Made by a program: the position numbers and the translations under genes. A model generated the notes under the pieces. The model did not search any database. It was given only the letters and a program-made list of their open reading frames with translations, and had not been told where the DNA came from. Below are positions 57,861 through 64,000 of a stretch of DNA of 64,000 bases, piece by piece (within the stretch, counting starts at the first letter, position 1; every line of letters begins with the position of its first letter). Origin of the DNA: Pascua guehoae (taxonomy: Eukaryota > Basidiomycota > Tremellomycetes > Trichosporonales > Trichosporonaceae); NCBI GenBank assembly GCA_001600415.1, contig BCJX01000010.1:396300-460299 (forward strand), written 5' to 3'.

Positions 57861-59678
57861 GGCAACAGTCAAGATGAAGAATAGGAGACAGAACAGGCAC
57901 AGAAGGAAGCAGTTTGAGAAGAAAACAAATAAATAGACATTGGTCCGCGCTTAAGGCGCGTTATATGATACATGAATGCGACGATTATTATGAACGTCAC
58001 ACGGTCGCAGACATGTTGTTGCGTTGTATTTAGTCTGGGCGGACTCCTCGTTCATGTCGCGCCGACGAAACTTTTCTCAACAGACCAGCGGCGATGCTGG
58101 GCTCGTTCTGCCTACTTATAACCACTGATCCTCTTCACGTCACCGATGGTGGTCCGAGCACTCTGGCCGCAGTGACGACTCGGCTATAGGCTCGTATCGC
58201 CGATGACAGCGGAGGACAGTGCGCACATGCTGCAATGGACCCTACTCAGGACACGCTGTTGACACATTTTCCTGTTGACTGTCGAGACCACGCAGCAATC
58301 AGGTCCAAATGGAGTGGAGTGTGAGCATGAGCAGGGCCTGGACCCGTTCTTATCCAACCAACTTTGCATACACCACACACGTGCATGCGACGCCAAAACC
58401 CAGCAAGAGTCACACACGATCACTCGTTTCGAGACCGGCGGTGTCACTAGCCGGCGTTTGCTCTGCCTGCCGTTGACCCGCCTTTGTGCCACAGCTAATC
58501 ATTGGCAGGTTGGCTGGCAGAGATATTGACAGACGCAGCCATCATTCATCTCCAGACTGCCAGGCCGAGCGTCCTCCAAGCCGGTGCGCACAGGCGCTGG
58601 CCGGATCATGGTCATACTCCGAGACCAATGAGCTGGGCGGCGCGTTCGAGGCGCCGAGCGACAACGCTGAACTGAACCTTGTCTGCCTCTTTCCATTTGG
58701 GACAAGGACATTGACAGCGATGGCACTGTCCACTGTTGCCGTCACCTATGGCTGGCATCCAACTGCCTGGACTATGGAGACTGACAGATTCAAGGGGACT
58801 GCTCTAACCACACGACCACGAGTGTTCACCACGACTGCCACTCCAGAACACTCACACGACCGGATGGCGTGAGAGACATGACCGCAGCGCGAGTGGTCGT
58901 CGCGTGCACACTGTCCAGATTTCTGGCCCAGATGGCCAGACACACACGCCACACTCCACACGCCACACGCCGCTCACGCCTTGAGCGCCACAGAAACCCC
59001 CTGAAAGACCAAGCCAAGCTCGCTTAGGAACGGCGGCCCCACAAACAGCACATGAGGCCCCACGGAGGGACGAGCAAAAACGCCTGCAACTCGCTGCAAC
59101 TAGGTGGCTTGTGCGCAGACGCGTCTGTAGCTCGAGCGTCTGTTTCCCTGTGCACCGTGCACTGTGCACTGCAGGGGGATAAGAGGGAGAGCGTTGAGAC
59201 GTGGTAGGCCTGAAGTAAGTAGGTTATGGGCCATTGGGAGAAGGTCGGGAGATTGCGCTCGTCTTGTGGTTGGGTGCTTGGCACTGGACCGGCTCGTAGA
59301 CGAGCCAAGCGACGAGTCTGAGTGACCTGGGACAAGCCCACTCTGACCTGAGTGACTGCTTTGGGCCTGGTGGCGTTGGCGACCTGACTGATGGCAGACG
59401 CACGACTGACAGCTGACCAACATGGTTCTTTGCCGCACGCCACAAACCGCGCCACTCGACGTCACGGACACGCACTTGCCCTGCTGACCCGTGCAGACTC
59501 GGATTGTGATTACCAAAGGTAGTGATGACCGAAAGGGGTGTGGTGGGGTGGGTGGGTGTGGGAGACGAGTACGAGCCCCGCCGTCTCTCGCACACAAAAG
59601 GAGCCCCTTGGGATGAGGTCTCTTGTTCTCCAGTTCTCTTCCCCCCAAACCCCTATTCATTCCCCCTCTGCACGTTCG
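57861..59678. other. Intergenic region before the F-box-like gene
   Basis: About 1.8 kb with no supported gene. It begins with the probable poly(A) signal of the upstream gene. The last 150 bases before 59679 are T/C-rich and likely promoter or leader of the F-box-like gene. Confidence 0.45.
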
Positions 59679-60884
59679 ATGGACCAGCCTGTCCCGGCCA
59701 ACCTTTCCCCGCCCGTGCCTCCCCCACAGCCTCCCCGCGCATCCTCTATCGACCATGTCGGGTTCCCGCATATCGTCGACGCGGTCCTTGCTGCAGCCGT
59801 GTCGTCGTCCCCGACCGTATCCCTTGCGCTGCGCGCGACATCCCGCCAGTTCCAGGCCCGCGTTGACAAAGTCCTCTTCCACCACCTGATTGTAACCAAG
59901 AACCCGTGCCCCGGTGGTCGCCCGGTCCTTGCCGGCCCGCACGGCCGCCTCCCTGGTCTGCGGTGGGAGGATGCAAACGCGAGCGCGGCCGAGCGTGCCC
60001 TTTGGGTTCAGCGTCTCGCACACGCCCGTGTGCTCGATTACTATGACACGATCGACATTGTCTCCGATGACCCCGAGCTCGCGGCAGCACTTGCACGCGT
60101 CCGTGTCGTCCGCCGCATCGAGCCCAACGCAAAGGACGTCCTCCCAGCACCCAAGATTGTAGACTTTGTCTACCTCACCCCGACCGAGGGGTTTCACACC
60201 CACGCAGACTCTTCGATTGGGTCGCCTTGCTCGTGTCCATCGGCTTTCACGACCGATATACCAGACACGACGGCCAAGACGGTCATCAACGTCCTCTACC
60301 ACCCTGAGCGCTTGCCGCTCCACAGCTTTCTCCAGCTCGGCCGTGTCCCCGAAAAGTCGCAAACGGTCATCATCTATACAGAACTCGCAGGCTCCGCTTC
60401 TGGCGATGACACCGAGTCGGACAGCAATAGCGATTCGAGCGGCGACAGCGAAATCTCACCCGCCGCCACAACGACGTCACTTGCTCCCACCTCCCGTTTT
60501 CCCATGCCTCTCTCGCGCCGCAACTCGGCACCCCCATCACCCACCCCAACTGTTCCATGCACGCACCTCGCCCACCCCCAGCTCGGCATGCTGTGGCACC
60601 TCGTCGACGAACTCGGCTTCCGCGTACCCACCTCACACCACACGCTCGTGGGCATCGAGAGCATCGACCGTTCCCTTCTCGGTCTGCCACAGGACACAAC
60701 CAATGACGACCTCCGCCGCATTGTCCTCGAGGCAATCCAACAAGAGTGCTCCATCTACGTTCCCGAGGCCGTCGCCGCTCAAGTCCCAAGCGCAATCACG
60801 TTCATGACCCACGACGAGTATCGCGCCCAGCTCGCCGACGAGGACGAGTACGAGCTCGAGTATGAGCTCGAGACCCGCGCCTGA
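59679..60884 (+). CDS. F-box-like lineage-specific protein
   Basis: A single exon of 401 residues from the ATG at 59679 ('MDQPVPANLSPP'). Residues about 28-75 ('HVGFPHIVDAVLAAAVSSSP', 'TVSLALRATSRQFQARVDKV', 'LFHHLIVTKN') resemble the N-terminal F-box-like module shared by a large family in Trichosporonales-type genomes (recalled, not searched). The middle predicts beta/alpha segments ('RVLDYYDTIDIVSDDPELAA', 'KTVINVLYHPERLPLHSFLQ', 'SQTVIIYTELAGSASGDDTE'). An acidic/Ser-rich insert follows at about 240-290, then a C-terminal part ending in Glu/Tyr-rich 'DEDEYELEYELETRA'. If the F-box is real, it would bind Skp1 in an SCF ubiquitin ligase; no substrate domain is recognisable. A 420-codon antisense frame is a shadow. 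Confidence 0.75.
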   Translation: MDQPVPANLSPPVPPPQPPRASSIDHVGFPHIVDAVLAAAVSSSPTVSLALRATSRQFQARVDKVLFHHLIVTKNPCPGGRPVLAGPHGRLPGLRWEDANASAAERALWVQRLAHARVLDYYDTIDIVSDDPELAAALARVRVVRRIEPNAKDVLPAPKIVDFVYLTPTEGFHTHADSSIGSPCSCPSAFTTDIPDTTAKTVINVLYHPERLPLHSFLQLGRVPEKSQTVIIYTELAGSASGDDTESDSNSDSSGDSEISPAATTTSLAPTSRFPMPLSRRNSAPPSPTPTVPCTHLAHPQLGMLWHLVDELGFRVPTSHHTLVGIESIDRSLLGLPQDTTNDDLRRIVLEAIQQECSIYVPEAVAAQVPSAITFMTHDEYRAQLADEDEYELEYELETRA

Positions 60885-61347
60885 GTCAAACTGCTAATAT
60901 CATGCAACATCGCGGACACTGTTGTATGTTCACACACAGAGTTGTTTCAATATATCCCATGCCATTGTCCCCTTTCCATGTGAATTGAGAAGAGCCGAGC
61001 TCAAGCGCTGCATTGTTAGCAGGTGATTATCGAGACAATTCCAGGTGGAGGACTACAGTAATCTCATCTGAGTAGGGCTTGGTGGTGGTAGACGTGCAAC
61101 CTCCGTAAAAAGGCGCAAGGACGCCGCAGCATGCGGCGGTTCATACTGCTGCTGAGCAGCGAAACCAACTTCACAGGGTGTCAAAAAGGAGCGAGTAACG
61201 GCGCAGGGTAAGACTGGCGGACTCTTGCAAGGTCTGCACATCTGCAGCAGCTCAACATCGGCCATCGGCATGCCTCGGCATCCCTGAACCATAAAAAGGC
61301 GCAAAACCTCGACACCCAGGATTCCCACATGGTCCCCCACCGTGGTA
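60885..61347. other. Intergenic region left of the MITE copy
   Basis: No gene is seen. The segment 61105-61220 contains CCTCCGTAAAAAGGCGC and GGCGCAGGGTAAGACTG. Similar words recur at about 61826-61866 (CCTCCGTCAAAAAG, GGCGCAGGGCAAGACAG), suggesting a diverged dispersed repeat. Confidence 0.4.
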
Positions 61348-61563
61348 CAGGTGTGTCTGAAAAGTAATGAGACTAGCACATTAAGCTATGGTAAGCGCAT
61401 GGCACATATACATACAGGGCATGGGGCAGGATATGGGATACAACGAGAAGGAAACATCAGTGAGCCACTTGGTGTGCCATTGCACTGGTTTAGGGAGTCT
61501 CCGTGCGCACCTTCGACTAGACCAGGCCAACGTGGCAGTCTCAAGACTTTCCAGACACACCTG
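61348..61563. mobile_element. Non-autonomous mariner-like MITE, 216 bp
   Basis: Terminal inverted repeats are directly visible. The left end reads CAGGTGTGTCTGAAAAGT and the reverse complement of the right end reads CAGGTGTGTCTGGAAAGT. They stay matched for about 33 bases (through TGAGACT..CAC) with five mismatches. A TA dinucleotide flanks both ends (61346-61347 and 61564-61565), the target-site duplication typical of Tc1/mariner transposons. The interior has no transposase frame. It shares its terminal repeat with the elements at 8.3-8.9 kb and 62.9-63.3 kb. Confidence 0.85.
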
Positions 61564-61565
61564 TA

Positions 61566-62432
61566 CTAACTGAGCTTCGACTTCGCAGATCGGATGGGAT
61601 GCAGTACAGTCCTATGACCGTGGATACAAGTAAGGTGAAAGAGCGTGCTTACCCAGAAAAAAGTGACACGAAAGCGGCGTCTAGCACAGTCGACGGTAGG
61701 ATACTTTTTAGATTTATGGATAGGACGCCTTCGTGGTTGCGGCCGGTTGCTATTACACCCAAGTGCAAAACCTGGAGCACAAAACTCTTCGATATTCATA
61801 AACATTCAAACCACACCTTACAGCCTCCGTCAAAAAGATCCGTCAAGTGGCGCAGGGCAAGACAGAACTACTACAGAGAGGACAACTAGGTGGATTCTCT
61901 TCATGGACATGTCGCTGGGGACGAGGGTGAGAGCGTGCATACGTCGTGGTCAAGTTCAGGTTGATGTCCTGCCACTTTCGATTCTGCGCCTCCTACAGTA
62001 CCAAGTCCTGTCCACGTTGCCAATGTGCACTGAGATGGGCAACCCCCGGGGCCAGAAAGTAAGCTGGATAAAAGACAAAAACATATGGTGTAACCCAGTA
62101 TCGGCTGAGTCGGCATGTGAGCTTGGCCGATGGAATAGGAATAGTGATGAAAGTTTTGGCTACGGGGCTCGAACGCGCGACGCTCTAGGAGGTCCGTTTC
62201 GGATATAGATTTGAAGCCACCCGCCTCCTACCCTAACGGTTCCTGTCTTGGTAGCAATAATGAGCCGCCACTACATGCAAGCCAAGCACTGAGGATGCGT
62301 CCGTGCTCATCACAGTTTGCCACCCGATTCGAGGCACCATTTGCCACCCAATACCTGTGCGGCTGTGAATACGCCACCCCGTCTGCCCACGTCCCTTGTC
62401 TCTACTGTACAACGCACACTCGCTGACAACTA
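61566..62432. other. Spacer between the MITE and the truncated F-box-like gene
   Basis: No supported gene. It holds the diverged repeat words noted near 61.1-61.2 kb and a hairpin-capable segment at 62186-62229, where AGGAGG and CCTCCT bracket about 32 bases. A tRNA-like B-box (minus strand, near 62168) is not accompanied by a foldable tRNA. Confidence 0.4.
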
Positions 62433-62795
62433 ATGCTTCCTTCACCCATGACGGTCATCGATGCCGCCTGCTTTCCACACATCGTTGACGCTATTCTCGC
62501 CTCGGCATCACCTTCTGCCCTCTTGGCGTTCCGCGCGACCTCGACCGAGTTCCAGGCCAAAATCGATGAGGCACGTCTCCGCCACCTCGTACTCACCATC
62601 GATCACGACGGTTTCGGCGTCCTCAGGACGCACCGCGAGGGGAATGGACACCAGTCGGGAATGATACTGGCTCCCCGACTGCTCTGCCTCCACGTACGCG
62701 ACGTGATGGCCTCTCCTGGGGGGTGGACGTCACACATCGAGGAGTATACACACGTGCTTGACATCCGTGAGGATGTCGACCCCATGGTCCTGTAG
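62433..62795 (+). pseudogene. Truncated relative of the F-box-like protein
   Basis: A 120-codon frame starting at ATG 62433 (or 62448) matches the first third of the protein encoded at 59679. Compare 'DAACFPHIVDAILASASPSA' and 'LLAFRATSTEFQAKIDEARL' with the upstream gene's 'HVGFPHIVDAVLAAAVSSSP' and 'TVSLALRATSRQFQARVDKV'. Similarity continues to 'THVLDIREDVDP' against 'ARVLDYYDTIDI', then a stop at 62793-62795. The remaining two thirds of the longer protein have no counterpart downstream. It could be a degraded copy or a short F-box-only protein. It lies between two MITE copies. Confidence 0.6.
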
Positions 62796-62936
62796 ATAGA
62801 TGAGTCGTGATGGAACGTGTGTGTGTATAAGGAATAGTGTCACAGGGAGGCGTGGGAAGAGAGTGGTGGACGAGGGGAATAATGGTCAAATGTCAGCATG
62901 ACGTGCCCAATACTGGGTGTCAGAAAACCCTCGACA

Positions 62937-63266
62937 CAGGTGCTACCGGAAAGTATTGAGAATGCCACATTGAGCTCGGTCGCGCCCGACATTGAGCATG
63001 GACACTCTCCACATCAATCTGATGGTACAAGGAGGAAGTCGTGCATCAAAGTAAAGGTCACTTGTGTCATATTGTGGGCAATGCAATCCTGCAATTGTAT
63101 TCAACGGCGAACCTGCAAGTCGCAACGGTCAACCGACAAGTCGCAATGGTTGCCCCTACATTTTCCTCCATTTTGTGCCCTCCATGTCCTGCACGAGGCC
63201 GTGCAATGGCGCTGTACATGTGACCAAGCTCAGCACGGCAGTCTCAATACCTCCCGATCGCACCTG
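62937..63266. mobile_element. Non-autonomous mariner-like MITE, 330 bp
   Basis: The left end (CAGGTGCTACCGGAAAGTAT...) and the reverse complement of the right end (CAGGTGCGATCGGGAGGTAT...) match at 35 of the first 45 positions, most differences being transitions. CA flanks both ends, perhaps a decayed TA duplication. The left 73 bases closely match the right end of the element ending at 8939, in inverted orientation. No transposase frame is inside. Confidence 0.75.
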
Positions 63267-64000
63267 CACAAAGGAAACACCCGTATTGGTTTCAGTTGCT
63301 ATTATAAAAATGTAAAGACATTTCGTGTAGCCCAATCGAATGTATTAATTGTCTTCCTACTGTACAAACCCATGAAAGAAGACTGATCAAAGCTGCCGAG
63401 TTTGTTTCATTGTGTAATTATTTCTAGGCGGGGAAAAAAATCATAAACTTCCCATTGTGGAATTGCGCAATAGGAGGGATGACACCACGCCCACCACATG
63501 TTTTGCTGATGAGAGGCTGAGGGCGGCGACACTGTCACACACTCGAATTGTCGTGTAGTCGGTGTCATGATCTGGACGACTTAGTCGTTTCTACGCGGTG
63601 TCGAAATCACGTGACCAACAATCACGTGACATCATGACCTCCACCCGCATGGTCCGGTTCGCCACTCGAGACAACAAGCGACAAGAAATCATGCACGTCG
63701 CCTTGACAGCACACAATACACGCTTCACGACGCCTCGTGAAGCACACACGCCGTACTGTCGCCCGTGCATGTCGGCGCTACTACTAGAGGCTCTACCGCC
63801 GACCCAGAGTGCCACGCTTGTAGACCAGACCTAACTCCGTATCCCCCGCGCAGCTCCTGCTCGTACGCTTGCTAGGGTACTTAGTTCAGCGCCGTCCGTA
63901 GTTTGTATCTCCAAGCCATGCAACTACAAGTCTAGTCTCGACAACCAGTTGCCTCGGCACTTGCTCCCTCCGACACCTCCGCGGCGCCACCTCCGTCTCC
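63267..64000. other. Right-edge region with paired CACGTG sites
   Basis: No gene is supported. Two ATCACGTGAC decamers at 63606-63615 and 63621-63630 lie 15 bases apart centre to centre. Such palindromic E-boxes are typical bHLH binding sites and could belong to a promoter of a gene beyond the right edge. Confidence 0.45.

Noticed and set aside
59100..60362. 420-codon open frame on the minus strand
   Set aside because: Antisense to the F-box-like gene with no family features; the sense frame has the recognisable module.
62160..62250. Minus-strand segment resembling tRNA-Sec (GGCTTCAAA and a GTTCGAGCC B box)
   Set aside because: No acceptor stem pairs, the T stem has a mismatch, and the AGGAGG/CCTCCT hairpin is incompatible with a cloverleaf; the similarity is too short to claim a selenocysteine tRNA.
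1..64000. CRISPR arrays, rRNA, bacterial operons or toxin genes
   Set aside because: The window is fungal nuclear DNA with spliced genes; no regularly spaced palindromic repeats or rRNA segments were seen.

Overview
The window looks like nuclear DNA of a basidiomycete yeast-like fungus. It is GC-rich, its genes are split by short GT-AG introns with CTAAC/CTGAC branch sites, and its start sites lie in CACCATG or CACAATG-type contexts. The protein set fits Tremellomycetes. The F-box-like 'HIVDAVLA...ALRATS.. F.. .VD' proteins at the right end point, by inference from memory of such genomes, to Trichosporonales. I recognise 16 protein-coding genes (one cut by the left edge, one probably truncated), one intron-containing tRNA-Trp and one decayed tRNA-Gly-like remnant.

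Layout. 0.2-7 kb: end of a kelch-repeat gene, then a 1343-residue RING-H2 protein. 7-18 kb: about 11 kb with no convincing protein gene, holding tRNA-Trp(CCA), several degenerate tandem arrays and a cluster of mariner-type terminal repeats near 8.3-8.9 kb. 18.1-19.4 kb: a PHO80/Pcl-type cyclin. 19.4-33.4 kb: a second gene-free stretch of about 14 kb, again with minisatellites and a tRNA-Gly-like fragment. 33.4-48.6 kb: a dense block with auxilin (SWA2 type), BUD31, a lineage-restricted 475-residue protein, RRG9/neugrin, a small secreted protein, a cytochrome-b5-fused sphingolipid desaturase, MGE1 (mitochondrial GrpE) and a diadenosine-polyphosphate phosphorylase. 50.9-57.9 kb: indoleamine 2,3-dioxygenase (BNA2), a STIMATE/TMEM110-type membrane protein and a Lys/Ala/Pro/Thr repeat protein. 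59.7-63.3 kb: an F-box-like gene and a short truncated relative lying between two MITE copies.

The genes are mostly unrelated housekeeping functions: ubiquitin ligation, cell cycle, clathrin uncoating, splicing, mitochondrial chaperoning and gene expression, sphingolipid modification, nucleotide salvage and NAD/tryptophan catabolism. No metabolic cluster is visible. MGE1 and the Ap4A phosphorylase share a divergent promoter with CACGTG sites; BUD31 and the 475-residue protein share another. The most notable observations are: extremely short introns (34, 37, 37, 38 and 44 nt) together with a 21-nt micro-exon in BUD31; an unnamed non-autonomous mariner-like MITE family with TA-type insertion; the two long gene-free stretches; and a 60-nt poly-C run. 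I see no CRISPR array, rRNA or complete autonomous transposon.
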